This document shows positions 15,893-24,702 of a stretch of 64,000 nucleotides of DNA, piece by piece. Position 1 is the first letter of the stretch. Each line of letters opens with the position of its first letter. The translations under genes were made by a program, and so were the position numbers. The notes under the pieces are model-generated. The model worked only from the letters and a program-made list of their open reading frames with translations, had not been told where the DNA came from and ran no database searches. This DNA comes from Firmicutes bacterium CAG:882 (GTDB lineage Bacteria; Bacillota; Clostridia; Lachnospirales; Lachnospiraceae), in NCBI GenBank assembly GCA_000435595.1, contig FR895425.1:26484-90483 (forward strand), read 5' to 3'.

Positions 15893-16797
15893 CCTGCAGT
15901 GATGCCGGATAGGAAGTCTGTGACAGCATCGGAGAGAGGGAGAGCTTCGCTTACACAGTAACTTACCTCTCTTTTTTTTATGTATAAATCAGGTGGGGTT
16001 ACTTCCATAAGAGCACCTGTTTCAAGTTCGTTTTTGACAAATTCGCGTATAACACAGCCTATTCCAAGCCCTGTCTTGGCAAACTCAATAAGAAGGTCCA
16101 TACTGCCGATTTCCATTAGAGTTATCTGTGCGAGAGGAAGTTCGTTTATGTAGGTGTCGACATAGGTTCTTGTCACGTTGTCCTTGGTGAGCAGCATGAG
16201 ATTGGCACCTTGAAAAAGATTGCTCATGTCCGTGTGCTCCCTGAGAAGAAGATTCTTTATGTACGCCGGGGAAGCGACAAAGGTATCCTGAATTGAACCG
16301 GCGCTATACAGCTTAAGTCCTTTGGTAGAGTCAGGTGTGGCTATAAGTCCTATGTCTATATCGTGGTTGTCGATAAGGGCTTTGGTATGCAGGGATGACT
16401 GACAATTTATTGATATGCTCACATGAGGGTTCTTGCGGACGTATTTTTGAAGCCTTGGAAGAAGAATATATTTACACAGGGTGTTGCTTGCACCGAAGCG
16501 GATGCGTCCGACACCAAGCAGCTTTCTTGAGCTTAACAGCATTTCGCCTGCGTTAATCTCGTTGAAGGCAGCGAGAATGTGATTATAGAGAAGATCACCT
16601 TCTTCCGTGAGCTTTACACCTCTCGAACTTCGATAGAACAGTGTTGTGTCGAGTTCGTTTTCAAGCTGACGGATGGCTTTACTGACGGCCGGCTGACTGA
16701 TGAAGAGCTTTTTTGATGCCTCTGAGAGATTGCCTGACTGTGCAACCATGATAAAAATATTGTATAGATTGAGTGAGGCGTGATTTATATTGTTCAC
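15889..16797 (-). CDS. LysR-family transcriptional regulator, likely controls leuCD
   Basis: The GTG at 16797 is chosen because GGAGA lies about 9 bases upstream, giving a 302-residue protein of normal LysR length; an ATG at 16824 and a TTG at 16884 are longer options without a site. The N-terminal winged helix reads VAQSGNLSEASKKLFISQPAVSKAIRQLE across the recognition helix (about residues 12-41). The effector domain follows. It is divergent from leuC, the classic layout for a LysR activator of the adjacent pathway, so control of isopropylmalate isomerase is inferred. The effector is unknown. Confidence 0.9.
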   Translation of the reverse strand: MNNINHASLNLYNIFIMVAQSGNLSEASKKLFISQPAVSKAIRQLENELDTTLFYRSSRGVKLTEEGDLLYNHILAAFNEINAGEMLLSSRKLLGVGRIRFGASNTLCKYILLPRLQKYVRKNPHVSISINCQSSLHTKALIDNHDIDIGLIATPDSTKGLKLYSAGSIQDTFVASPAYIKNLLLREHTDMSNLFQGANLMLLTKDNVTRTYVDTYINELPLAQITLMEIGSMDLLIEFAKTGLGIGCVIREFVKNELETGALMEVTPPDLYIKKREVSYCVSEALPLSDAVTDFLSGITAG

Positions 16798-16833
16798 TAT
16801 ATTATATTCTCCATTTCGATTCATACAAACATA

Positions 16834-16848
16834 ATAACTTGTAGTTAT
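16834..16848. promoter_or_regulatory. Possible LysR operator between regulator and leuC
   Basis: ATAAC-N5-GTTAT (16834-16848) is a perfect dyad in the divergent intergenic region. The octamer ATAACTTG recurs near 16907, closer to leuC. Both could be regulator sites; untested. Confidence 0.4.
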
Positions 16849-16970
16849 AATACATATAAATAATATGTATTTTAAGAATAGCAAAAAATGTGCTATGATG
16901 CAAGTAATAACTTGATAATCTTATTGCTCTATATGATTATTAAAGAAAAACAGTGAAATGAGGAATTATT

Positions 16971-18236
16971 ATGGGTATGACTATGACACAGAAGATTCTG
17001 GCTGCACATGCCGGTCTTCCTTATGTTGAGGCAGGACAGCTTATTGAGGCTGACCTTGATTTGGTTCTTGGAAACGATATAACATCACCTGTTGCCATTC
17101 ATGAGATGGATAAGATGAAGGTCAATGGCGTATTTGATAAGGATAAGATTGCGCTTGTTCCTGATCATTTTGTACCGAATAAGGATATTAAGTCGGCAGA
17201 GCATTGCAAGTGTGTGAGAGAATTTGCAAAGAGAAATGACATTACCAACTATTTCGAGGTTGGACAGATGGGAATTGAGCATGCACTTCTTCCTGAGAAA
17301 GGACTCACCGTTGCGGGCGACGTTGTAATCGGTGCCGATTCACATACCTGTACTTACGGAGCACTTGGAGCATTCTCAACCGGTGTCGGCTCTACGGATA
17401 TGGCAGCGGGAATGGCTACAGGCAAGGCTTGGTTTAAGGTACCTTCAGCGATTAAGTTCGTGCTTACAGGCAAGCCTTCTAAGTGGGTGAGCGGCAAGGA
17501 TGTAATTCTTCACATTATAGGAATGATTGGTGTTGACGGTGCACTTTACAAGTCAATGGAGTTCGTTGGTGACGGAATAAAGAGTCTTTCAATGGATGAC
17601 AGATTTACAATTGCCAACATGGCTATTGAAGCAGGTGGAAAGAATGGAATTTTCCCTGTAGATGATATTGCAGAGGCATATATTAAGGAACATTCGAACA
17701 AAAAATACACGATATATGAGGCTGATGAGGATGCCGTATATGATGAGACATACACTATAGACCTTAGCACACTTAAGCCTACAGTTGCATTTCCTCATCT
17801 TCCTGAGAATACGCACACGGTTGATGAAGCAGGAGATATCAAAATTGATCAGGTTGTAATCGGCTCATGTACTAACGGAAGACTTGACGATCTTCGTATT
17901 GCAGCAGAGGTTCTTGAAGGGAGAAAGGTTGCAAAGGGACTCAGAGTCATCGTAATTCCGGCAACACAGGCAATTTATCTTCAGGCGATGGAGGAAGGTC
18001 TTTTAAAGACATTTATCGAAGCGGGAGCTGTTGTGAGTACGCCTACATGCGGGCCTTGCCTTGGAGGATACATGGGTATTCTTGCTGAGGGCGAGAGATG
18101 TGTCTCGACGACTAACCGTAACTTCGTAGGACGTATGGGACATGTAAAGTCGGAGTTATATCTTGCAAGCCCGGCAGTGGCTGCTGCAAGTGCCGTGACA
18201 GGAAAAATAAGTGAACCTGCAGAACTTGGTCTGTAG
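16971..18236 (+). CDS. leuC: 3-Isopropylmalate dehydratase, large subunit
   Basis: 421-residue aconitase-family subunit of leucine synthesis that interconverts 2- and 3-isopropylmalate with LeuD. It has the GADSHTCTYG motif and the three iron-sulfur cysteines in IGSCTNGR and TPTCGPCLGG. The length fits the shorter bacterial/archaeal LeuC type. GAGGAA lies before the ATG; a second ATG two codons later is possible. leuD follows after 17 bases, so they form one operon. No attenuator or T-box is evident in the 86 bases before the start. Confidence 0.95.
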   Translation: MGMTMTQKILAAHAGLPYVEAGQLIEADLDLVLGNDITSPVAIHEMDKMKVNGVFDKDKIALVPDHFVPNKDIKSAEHCKCVREFAKRNDITNYFEVGQMGIEHALLPEKGLTVAGDVVIGADSHTCTYGALGAFSTGVGSTDMAAGMATGKAWFKVPSAIKFVLTGKPSKWVSGKDVILHIIGMIGVDGALYKSMEFVGDGIKSLSMDDRFTIANMAIEAGGKNGIFPVDDIAEAYIKEHSNKKYTIYEADEDAVYDETYTIDLSTLKPTVAFPHLPENTHTVDEAGDIKIDQVVIGSCTNGRLDDLRIAAEVLEGRKVAKGLRVIVIPATQAIYLQAMEEGLLKTFIEAGAVVSTPTCGPCLGGYMGILAEGERCVSTTNRNFVGRMGHVKSELYLASPAVAAASAVTGKISEPAELGL

Positions 18237-18253
18237 ATGAATGGAGGATTAAT

Positions 18254-18739
18254 ATGAAAGCATCAGGAAGAGTGTTCAAATTTGGAGATAATGTAGATAC
18301 GGATGTTATCATTCCGGCAAGATATCTCAATTCATCCGACCCTGCAGAGCTTGCAACACACTGCATGGAGGATATAGACAAGGATTTTGTAAAGAAGGTA
18401 AAAAAGGGAGACATAATCGTTGCCGACAAGAACTTCGGCTGTGGCTCATCAAGAGAGCATGCTCCGATTGCCATCAAGGCTGCCGGTGTGAGCTGTGTTA
18501 TAGCGGAGACATTTGCGAGAATTTTCTACCGCAATGCAATCAATATAGGTCTGCCAATCATCGAGTGTGCTGAGGCTAGCAGGGATATTGAGGATGGTGA
18601 TGAGGTTGAGATTGATTTTGACAGCGGTGTCATAACTAATGTGACCAAGAATAAGCAGTACAAGGGACAGGCATTTCCTGAGTTCATGCAGAAGCTCATT
18701 GCCGCCGGCGGTCTTATCAATTACATTAACAATAAGTAG
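18254..18739 (+). CDS. leuD: 3-Isopropylmalate dehydratase, small subunit
   Basis: 161-residue swivelling domain partner of LeuC. The substrate-loop motif CGSSREHAPIAIKAAG is present, and GRVFKFGDNVDTDVIIPARY opens the protein. GGAGG lies 7-11 bases upstream. Its 3' end overlaps the convergent AP2-type gene by 14 bases, and no terminator separates them. Confidence 0.95.
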   Translation: MKASGRVFKFGDNVDTDVIIPARYLNSSDPAELATHCMEDIDKDFVKKVKKGDIIVADKNFGCGSSREHAPIAIKAAGVSCVIAETFARIFYRNAINIGLPIIECAEASRDIEDGDEVEIDFDSGVITNVTKNKQYKGQAFPEFMQKLIAAGGLINYINNK

Positions 18740-19532
18740 AGACATAATCACGAAAGCGTTTTGACAGCTTTACTGAATTGTAGAGCTTGGCGTATTCGAT
18801 GGCAGATATATCTTCGAGATAGTTTTCAGGGTATGCTTTTGTGCAGCCCTTGTCATGAAGCATTGCGACAGCCTTGTTGTAGGCTATCGCAGCTTCGTTC
18901 TCAGAGCTGTATCTTCCTATTATATAGTTGCCATTGATGTGGATGCGGGAACGGTAGCTTACGCGGCCGTTCTTTTTTATTGCCTCGACACCGTGGTAGC
19001 GGTTGATTATTCTTATATTGTCATAGCGGTAATCGCTGTCGTCACCGTTAATAAATTCATAGTCACGGCCTTTGACCGCATGGCTTCTTATTCCGTATCT
19101 GGATAATATATTGACCTGCATGCCGTAATCCGCCACAAACAGGTATCCCTGCCGCTTTATTATTGTGTGGTTTGAATAGTAAAAGAGGTCATCGACATTG
19201 AATTTGAGTGCCTCATTCTCGGAAAGAAAATACATAAAATAATTCTTCATCATATATATTGGTGTCTTTATATAGATTCCTTTATCACGAAAATTGAGCA
19301 GTATGACATATTTATCGAAGCTCAGGACACGGCAGTGTGAGTGGTAGTCCTCTGACGTACACTCACAGTTACATGAGCCGGTTATGGCAAGAGCCTCGGT
19401 GTAGGCGAGGTTAGCTTCCGCCTCGGTTGGAAAGCTGCCGAGACTTATATGCTTGTTTTTGTATGTAAATGACGAGCGGTAATATATGGTGCCATCTTTT
19501 TTCTGAGCCTTGAATGCGCCGGGTAATGCCAT
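18726..19532 (-). CDS. AP2-domain protein with central HNH-like segment
   Basis: 268 residues. The N-terminus (about 5-50) and the C-terminal half (about 178-228) each show an AP2/ERF-like pattern: GAFKAQKKDGTIYYRSSF with LGSFPTEAEANLAY, and GVEAIKKNGRVSYRSRI with GRYSSENEAAIAYNKA. Between them, YEFINGDDSDYRYDNIRIIN resembles the end of HNH homing endonucleases, without clear catalytic histidines. AP2 domains bind DNA and in bacteria often accompany HNH nucleases of mobile elements. This may be a domesticated homing-endonuclease relative acting as a regulator. ACGGAG lies before the ATG. It is convergent with leuD. Confidence 0.75.
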   Translation of the reverse strand: MALPGAFKAQKKDGTIYYRSSFTYKNKHISLGSFPTEAEANLAYTEALAITGSCNCECTSEDYHSHCRVLSFDKYVILLNFRDKGIYIKTPIYMMKNYFMYFLSENEALKFNVDDLFYYSNHTIIKRQGYLFVADYGMQVNILSRYGIRSHAVKGRDYEFINGDDSDYRYDNIRIINRYHGVEAIKKNGRVSYRSRIHINGNYIIGRYSSENEAAIAYNKAVAMLHDKGCTKAYPENYLEDISAIEYAKLYNSVKLSKRFRDYVSTYC

Positions 19533-19996
19533 GGTTTTCTCCGTTTCTTCCTAGTTAAAGATTCCGATATCAATTATAGCCTCAGAAGCCTGCTCTTGCA
19601 ATGTAAAAGAACCTGAAAATGTAAGAAAATGTAAGAATTTACATTTTGCATGCAGCATGCTCCATTTTGAACCTGAATTCGTGGCAATTATCCCACTTAA
19701 ATACTTAAAAAATCCAAAAAATAAGCTGTTTTCCCCCACTTTTTGAAAATAAATTCGGAGAAAAGACGGTAATAATAAATTCGCCGTTTTACCATAAAAA
19801 AATATCAATAGGCAAAAGTTACAAAAAATATGAATAAAAACACAAAAATTAGGGCATAATTCCGAATAAAATTGTTACAAAATTGTTACAAAAGACGTTT
19901 TTCACAAAAAACGGAGTTTTGATTGACAAAAATGAAATCGTAAATATAATTGCAACAAGAACGAAAAAACATTTATTTGAATGAGAGGTTTTTAAG
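19533..19996. other. AT-rich intergenic region
   Basis: I see no credible gene here. It contains the divergent promoters of its neighbours and a 9-bp inverted repeat AAAATGTAA (19626-19634)/TTACATTTT (19639-19647). GAACCTGAA-like direct repeats (about 19609 and 19669) and the self-complementary GCATGCAGCATGC (19648-19660) are also present. A small minus-strand frame at 19551-19808 is compositionally implausible. Confidence 0.5.
19923..19950 (+). promoter_or_regulatory. Promoter of the SleB-type hydrolase gene
   Basis: Perfect TTGACA (19923-19928), 16-base spacer, perfect TATAAT (19945-19950), 46 bases before the ATG. Confidence 0.7.
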
Positions 19997-20794
19997 ATGA
20001 AGAATATTTTTTCGCTCTTTAATGGTGTTTTTTGTTTCTTTAAAACCATTACCAAGAGTATGTACAGAAGATGTGCCATTATTGCTTCAGGTTCTGCGGT
20101 AATTGCGGTTGTGTGTCTTAACTCGACATGCTATGGCGGAGGTGGAAAGAACAATGTCGTTTCATCATATACGGGAACCGGACAGGTTGCGGAGGATGAA
20201 GAAACGGACGATGACACTGATGAAGAGACAACAGTATTCACATCACTGATCAATTCAGACATGACATTGGAAAACGAAAATTATGCCAGACCGCTGCTTG
20301 ACATGAGTTTAGAGGATAATATTTCGAAATACCGTTGTGTCTATGTTGATGTGAATGAAATGCGGATGGCAGAAGAAGCACTTGTGAGTGCGGATTATAT
20401 CAATCCGATTATTACAATCACGGACGAGGAATACAATAACCTTGTTCGAATTGTTGAGGCGGAGGCAACGGGACTTGACATTAAGGCGAAGATTCTTGTT
20501 GCGAATGTAGTTATCAACAGAGTATTTTCAAATGATTTTCCTAACAATGTAACAGATGTTATTTTTCAGGAGAACGGAGCACAGTTTCAGCCGGTTATGG
20601 ACGGAAGATACTATTCGGTATCGCTTACGGACACTTCTTATGAAGCGGTTGACAGAGCACTTGTCGGAGAGGATTATTCTGAGGGAGCACTTTTCTTTGC
20701 GGCTACGGCATCAGCAGGTGACGGAAGCTGGTTTGCAACTCACCTAAGAAGACTCTTTGAGTATAATGGACATGTATTCTTTGGATATTATTAA
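19997..20794 (+). CDS. Cell wall hydrolase, SleB/Hydrolase_2 domain
   Basis: 265 residues. A short basic cytosolic segment precedes a membrane helix or uncleaved signal (about residues 25-42, IIASGSAVIAVVCLNS). A Thr/Asp/Glu-rich linker follows. The C-terminal catalytic domain (about 138-265) has VRIVEAEATGLDIKAKILVA with the glutamate of SleB/CwlJ hydrolases, and the terminal GHVFFGYY. These enzymes cut peptidoglycan; SleB acts in spore cortex lysis, but many homologues work in vegetative wall growth. GAGAGG precedes the ATG, and an efficient terminator follows. A spore role is not established. Confidence 0.88.
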   Translation: MKNIFSLFNGVFCFFKTITKSMYRRCAIIASGSAVIAVVCLNSTCYGGGGKNNVVSSYTGTGQVAEDEETDDDTDEETTVFTSLINSDMTLENENYARPLLDMSLEDNISKYRCVYVDVNEMRMAEEALVSADYINPIITITDEEYNNLVRIVEAEATGLDIKAKILVANVVINRVFSNDFPNNVTDVIFQENGAQFQPVMDGRYYSVSLTDTSYEAVDRALVGEDYSEGALFFAATASAGDGSWFATHLRRLFEYNGHVFFGYY

Positions 20795-20852
20795 GGAATT
20801 AAGGAAATACTGAAGAATTTACTTGTTTAATGAAATAAAGTGTGATAAAATG

Positions 20853-20881
20853 GGCGATAAGTATTAAGCTTATCGCCTTTT
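20853..20881 (+). terminator. Rho-independent terminator after the hydrolase
   Basis: GGCGATAAG (20853-20861) pairs with CTTATCGCC (20869-20877), 7-base loop, followed by TTTTT. Confidence 0.85.
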
Positions 20882-20943
20882 TATTGCGTTTTACGACGCA
20901 GGGTGTTACTGAAAATAACAAAAATGATCTTGTGGAGGATGCT

Positions 20944-22431
20944 ATGGAATTATTTTATAAAAGTACCAGGGATGACAATGTGAAGGTCACTGCTTCTAAG
21001 GCAATTCTTAAGGGTCTTGCAGATGACGGCGGACTGTTTGTGCCGGAGAGTATACCTGTTCTTGATAAGAGCTTTGAAGAGCTTTCAAAGCTGAGCTACG
21101 GAGAGGTTGCTTATGAAGTTATGAAGCTTTTCTTTACGGATTTTACAGAGGAAGAACTCAAAAACTGTATTGCCAATGCTTATGACAGCAAGTTCGACAC
21201 CCCTGAGATAGCACCGCTTGTCAAGGCGGATGGTGCATATTTCCTTGAATTATTTCACGGTGCTACAATTGCATTCAAGGATATGGCATTATCAATTCTT
21301 CCACATCTTATGACAACATCAGCGAGAAAGAATAACATTAAGAATGATATTGTTATTCTGACGGCAACATCCGGTGATACAGGCAAGGCTGCTCTTGCCG
21401 GTTTTGCCGATGTCAAGGGAACCAAGATAATCGTGTTCTATCCTAAGGACGGCGTAAGTCCTATTCAGGAAAAGCAGATGGTTACACAGAAGGGCGATAA
21501 TACTTATGTAGTTGGAATTAAGGGTAACTTCGACGATGCCCAGACCGGCGTTAAGAATATATTCGGTGACAAGGAGCTTGCGGCAGAGCTTGATGCGGCA
21601 GGATATCAGTTCTCATCAGCCAATTCAATCAACATAGGAAGGCTTGTTCCGCAGATAGTTTATTATGTATATTCATATGTTAAGCTTCTTGCCAATGAAG
21701 AGATTATGTCAGGTGAGAAAATTAATGTTGTGGTACCTACAGGTAATTTCGGCAACATTCTGGCTGCCTTCTATGCAAAGAACATGGGACTTCCGATTGC
21801 AAAGTTAATCTGTGCGTCGAATGAGAACAAGGTTTTGTATGATTTCTTCAGCACAGGTGTATATGACAGAAACAGAGAGTTTAAGCTTACAAGCTCCCCT
21901 TCAATGGATATTCTTATATCGAGCAATCTTGAGAGACTTATTTACCGCATTGCAGGTGGTTCGGCAGAGGAAAATAAGAAACTCATGGCACAGCTTAAGG
22001 ATAACGGCAGATATGAGATTTCTGACAAGATGAGGGCAGAGCTTGGTGATTTCTACGGCAATTATGCGAGCGAGCAGGAGACGGCGCAGACTATAAAGAA
22101 GCTCTATGAAGACACAGGATATGTAATTGATACACATACGGCTGTTGCTGCAGCAGTATATCATAAGTATGCCGCAAATGGAGATAGCAATAAGACCGTA
22201 ATTGCTTCAACGGCAAGCCCGTTCAAGTTCACAAGAAGTGTAATGAATGCGATTGACGGTGAGAAATATGCAGACATGACGGATTTTGAATTGGTTGATG
22301 AGCTCTCTAAGATTGCCAATGTGGCAGTGCCTAAGGCAATAGAGGAGATAAGAACGGCACCTGTGCTTCACACAAGAGTATGTGACAGAACACAGATGAA
22401 AGAGACAGTGAAGGATATTCTTAATGTATAA
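20944..22431 (+). CDS. thrC: Threonine synthase
   Basis: 495-residue PLP enzyme that converts O-phosphohomoserine to threonine. The start at 20944 has GGAGG upstream and gives the usual N-terminus (ELFYKSTRD); the longer frame from 20842 runs through the upstream terminator and is rejected. The PLP lysine is in GATIAFKDMAL, and the phosphate-binding region is in TATSGDTGKAAL. The length is typical of the long bacterial and fungal class. It stands alone, with its own imperfect terminator downstream. Confidence 0.94.
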   Translation: MELFYKSTRDDNVKVTASKAILKGLADDGGLFVPESIPVLDKSFEELSKLSYGEVAYEVMKLFFTDFTEEELKNCIANAYDSKFDTPEIAPLVKADGAYFLELFHGATIAFKDMALSILPHLMTTSARKNNIKNDIVILTATSGDTGKAALAGFADVKGTKIIVFYPKDGVSPIQEKQMVTQKGDNTYVVGIKGNFDDAQTGVKNIFGDKELAAELDAAGYQFSSANSINIGRLVPQIVYYVYSYVKLLANEEIMSGEKINVVVPTGNFGNILAAFYAKNMGLPIAKLICASNENKVLYDFFSTGVYDRNREFKLTSSPSMDILISSNLERLIYRIAGGSAEENKKLMAQLKDNGRYEISDKMRAELGDFYGNYASEQETAQTIKKLYEDTGYVIDTHTAVAAAVYHKYAANGDSNKTVIASTASPFKFTRSVMNAIDGEKYADMTDFELVDELSKIANVAVPKAIEEIRTAPVLHTRVCDRTQMKETVKDILNV

Positions 22432-22452
22432 TAAAAATACTTAACGATAATG

Positions 22453-22497
22453 AACCATGCTATTGTTAGTTGACGATTAACGGTAGTATGGTTTTTT
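22453..22497 (+). terminator. Imperfect terminator after thrC
   Basis: AACCATGCTA (22454-22463) pairs imperfectly with TAGTATGGTT (22484-22492), with inner GTTA/TAAC pairing, followed by TTTTTT. Confidence 0.65.
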
Positions 22498-22509
22498 GCA
22501 TAAAAACGC

Positions 22510-22538
22510 TTGAAAAGAGCCGGATTTTGTTATAGTAT
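22510..22538 (+). promoter_or_regulatory. Promoter of the ParE-like gene
   Basis: TTGAAA (22510-22515), 17-base spacer, TAGTAT (22533-22538), 39 bases before the start. Confidence 0.6.
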
Positions 22539-22576
22539 AGAACATATATTTGCTTTTTGGAATTTTGGAGGAGTTT

Positions 22577-24499
22577 ATGGCGGAGAAGAAACAGGATTAT
22601 GGTGCCGGAAGCATTACTATCTTAGAAGGACTTGAGGCGGTCAGAAAGCGTCCGGGAATGTATATAGGAAGTGTTTCCACTAAGGGACTTAATCATCTCA
22701 TATATGAGATTGCCGATAACGCGGTGGATGAGCATCTTGCCGGTTACTGTGATTCTATATGGGTTACACTTAATAATGATGGGACGGCTGTGATTAAGGA
22801 TAACGGTAGAGGTATACCGGTGGGTATACATCCTAAGGCGGGAATTCCGGCGGTTGAAGTTGTATTTACGATGCTTCATGCCGGAGGCAAATTCGGCGAC
22901 GGGGCATACAAGATTTCGGGAGGACTTCACGGAGTAGGTGCATCGGTTGTCAATGCACTGTCGAGATGGCTTGAAGTTGAGATAAGACAGGACGGAAAGG
23001 TGTACAGACAGCGGTATGAACGCGGACATGTCATGGCACCGCTTGCAGAAACCGGCACATGCAGGAAGAATGATACCGGAACGACTGTTACCTTCCTTCC
23101 TGATGATGAGATATTTGAAAAGACATATTTTAAAGCTGATCAGGTAAAAAGCCGACTTCATGAGACAGCTTATCTTAATCCGGGACTTACAATCTATTTT
23201 GAAAATAAGAGAAGCGGAGAGGCGGAGTCGGATGTATTTCATGAGCCGGACGGAATTAAGGCTTATGTAAAGGCACTCAATGAAGGGCTTGATACGCTTC
23301 ATGATGTTATATATTACAAGCATACGAGCGAGGGCATAGAGGTGGAGTGTGCCGTTCAGTTCGTTGATGCTTTTCAGGAGAATATTCTCGGCTTCTGTAA
23401 CAACATTTACACGCAGGAGGGCGGAACACATCTGACAGGTTTTAAGACCAAGTTTACGGTTGTAATCAACCAGTACGCGAGAGAGCTTGGAATTCTTAAG
23501 GATAAGGATGTCAATTTTACCGGGCAGGATGTACGAAACGGAATGACGGCGGTTATCGCCGTAAAGCACCCTGAACCGAGGTTTGAGGGGCAGACTAAGA
23601 CAAAGCTTGACAATCAGGACGCGGGCAAGGTTGTTGCGGAGGTTACGGGCGATGAGCTTGTGCGCTATTTTGACAAGAATCTTGAGACATTAAAGACAGT
23701 TATAGCCTGTGCAGAGAAGTCAGCTAAGATTCGTAAGGCTGAGGAGAAGGCTAAGACCAATCTGCTTGTTAAGCAGAAGTTCTCGTGCGACAGCAATGGA
23801 AAGCTCGCCAATTGTGAGAGCCGCAACCCTGAGGAATGCGAGGTATTCATAGTTGAGGGAGATTCGGCAGGAGGTTCTGCAAAGACAGCGAGAAACAGAC
23901 GCACACAGGCCATACTTCCAATCAGAGGTAAGACTCTCAATGTAGAGAAGGCTACAATGGATAAGGTGCTCGCCAATGCAGAGATTAAGACAATGATAAC
24001 CAGCTTTGGCTGTGGATTCGCGGAAGGCTATGGCAATGATTTCGATATAACCAAGCTAAGATACAATAAGATTATTATTATGACTGATGCGGATGTTGAT
24101 GGAGCGCATATTGCGACGCTTCTTCTTACATTCTTTTATCGTTTCATGCCAGAGCTTATACAGGAGGGACATGTTTATCTGGCAACGCCGCCATTGTATA
24201 AGGTTGTTCCTAAGAAAGGGGAGGGGCAGTATCTGTACGATGACAAGGCGCTTGAAAAGTACAGAAAGACACATACATGCAGTTTTACACTGCAGAGATA
24301 TAAGGGACTTGGAGAGATGGATGCAGAGCAGCTATGGGAGACAACGCTCAATCCGGAGACAAGAATCCTTAAGCGCGTTGAGATTGAGGATGCGAAGATG
24401 GCATCGGATGTCACTGCTATGCTTATGGGAAGCGATGTAGAGCCGAGACGCAGATTTATATATGAGCATGCACACGATGCTGAGCTTGATCTGGCATAA
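22577..24499 (+). CDS. parE: Type IIA topoisomerase B subunit (topoisomerase IV ParE-like / GyrB-like)
   Basis: 640 residues. The GHKL ATPase domain starts ITILEGLEAVRKRPGMYIGS and includes DNAVDEH and the GGLHGVGASVVNALS ATP lid. The transducer domain follows. The TOPRIM domain has EGDSAGGSAKTARNRRTQAI, and the Asp pair is in MTDADVDGAHI. The C-terminus carries RYKGLGEMDAEQLWETT. The length is that of gram-positive GyrB/ParE. The partner A subunit downstream lacks a GyrA box, so topoisomerase IV is preferred, but GyrB-like function cannot be excluded. The start at 22577 has GGAGGAG just upstream. Confidence 0.88.
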   Translation: MAEKKQDYGAGSITILEGLEAVRKRPGMYIGSVSTKGLNHLIYEIADNAVDEHLAGYCDSIWVTLNNDGTAVIKDNGRGIPVGIHPKAGIPAVEVVFTMLHAGGKFGDGAYKISGGLHGVGASVVNALSRWLEVEIRQDGKVYRQRYERGHVMAPLAETGTCRKNDTGTTVTFLPDDEIFEKTYFKADQVKSRLHETAYLNPGLTIYFENKRSGEAESDVFHEPDGIKAYVKALNEGLDTLHDVIYYKHTSEGIEVECAVQFVDAFQENILGFCNNIYTQEGGTHLTGFKTKFTVVINQYARELGILKDKDVNFTGQDVRNGMTAVIAVKHPEPRFEGQTKTKLDNQDAGKVVAEVTGDELVRYFDKNLETLKTVIACAEKSAKIRKAEEKAKTNLLVKQKFSCDSNGKLANCESRNPEECEVFIVEGDSAGGSAKTARNRRTQAILPIRGKTLNVEKATMDKVLANAEIKTMITSFGCGFAEGYGNDFDITKLRYNKIIIMTDADVDGAHIATLLLTFFYRFMPELIQEGHVYLATPPLYKVVPKKGEGQYLYDDKALEKYRKTHTCSFTLQRYKGLGEMDAEQLWETTLNPETRILKRVEIEDAKMASDVTAMLMGSDVEPRRRFIYEHAHDAELDLA

Positions 24500-24517
24500 C
24501 GGTGTAAAAATATTGGG

Positions 24518-24689
24518 TCACTGAGGATACAGTGACGCGGAGAAATGGGGATTAGTGTGCAAAATAAGCTTGATAGCTTATTCTTGCACACATGCTATTT
24601 GTGCCGCAGGCGTCACAAAGTAGCATTTATCGTGGTCAAAATTTGAGATTTTGCCCACGATTCCTCCGGTAAGAAAGCATTGCCTGCGG
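24518..24689 (+). other. Cluster of four hairpins between parE- and parC-like genes
   Basis: The 190-bp spacer is dominated by inverted repeats. H1 is TCACTG (24518-24523)/CAGTGA (24530-24535). H2 is GTGTGCAAAATAAGC (24555-24569) with its complement up to 24591, with one bulge. H3 is ATGCTATTTGTG (24592-24603) with CACAAAGTAGCAT (24614-24626). H4 is ATCGTGG plus CAAAAT (24629-24642) with ATTTTG plus CCACGAT (24648-24661). The loop of H3, CCGCAGGC (24604-24611), is the exact complement of GCCTGCGG (24682-24689), four bases before the parC Shine-Dalgarno. Either a structured leader or a dispersed palindromic repeat. Confidence 0.8.
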
Positions 24690-24702
24690 AATGGAGATTA
24701 AT

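Noticed and set aside
18726..18739. Frameshift or gene truncation at the leuD end
   Set aside because: LeuD has normal length and C-terminus; the overlap is simply convergent gene ends.
19551..19808. 85-residue minus-strand frame before the SleB gene
   Set aside because: AT-rich low-complexity Phe/Leu/Ser composition, no site, overlaps promoter-like sequence and an inverted repeat.
20842..20943. Longer start for threonine synthase
   Set aside because: The upstream extension would translate the terminator of the preceding gene; ATG 20944 has a GGAGG site and the expected N-terminus.
22622..23569. Long minus-strand frame of 315 residues
   Set aside because: It lies wholly antisense to the ParE-like gene, whose motifs are unambiguous; codon bias of the real gene opens the opposite strand.
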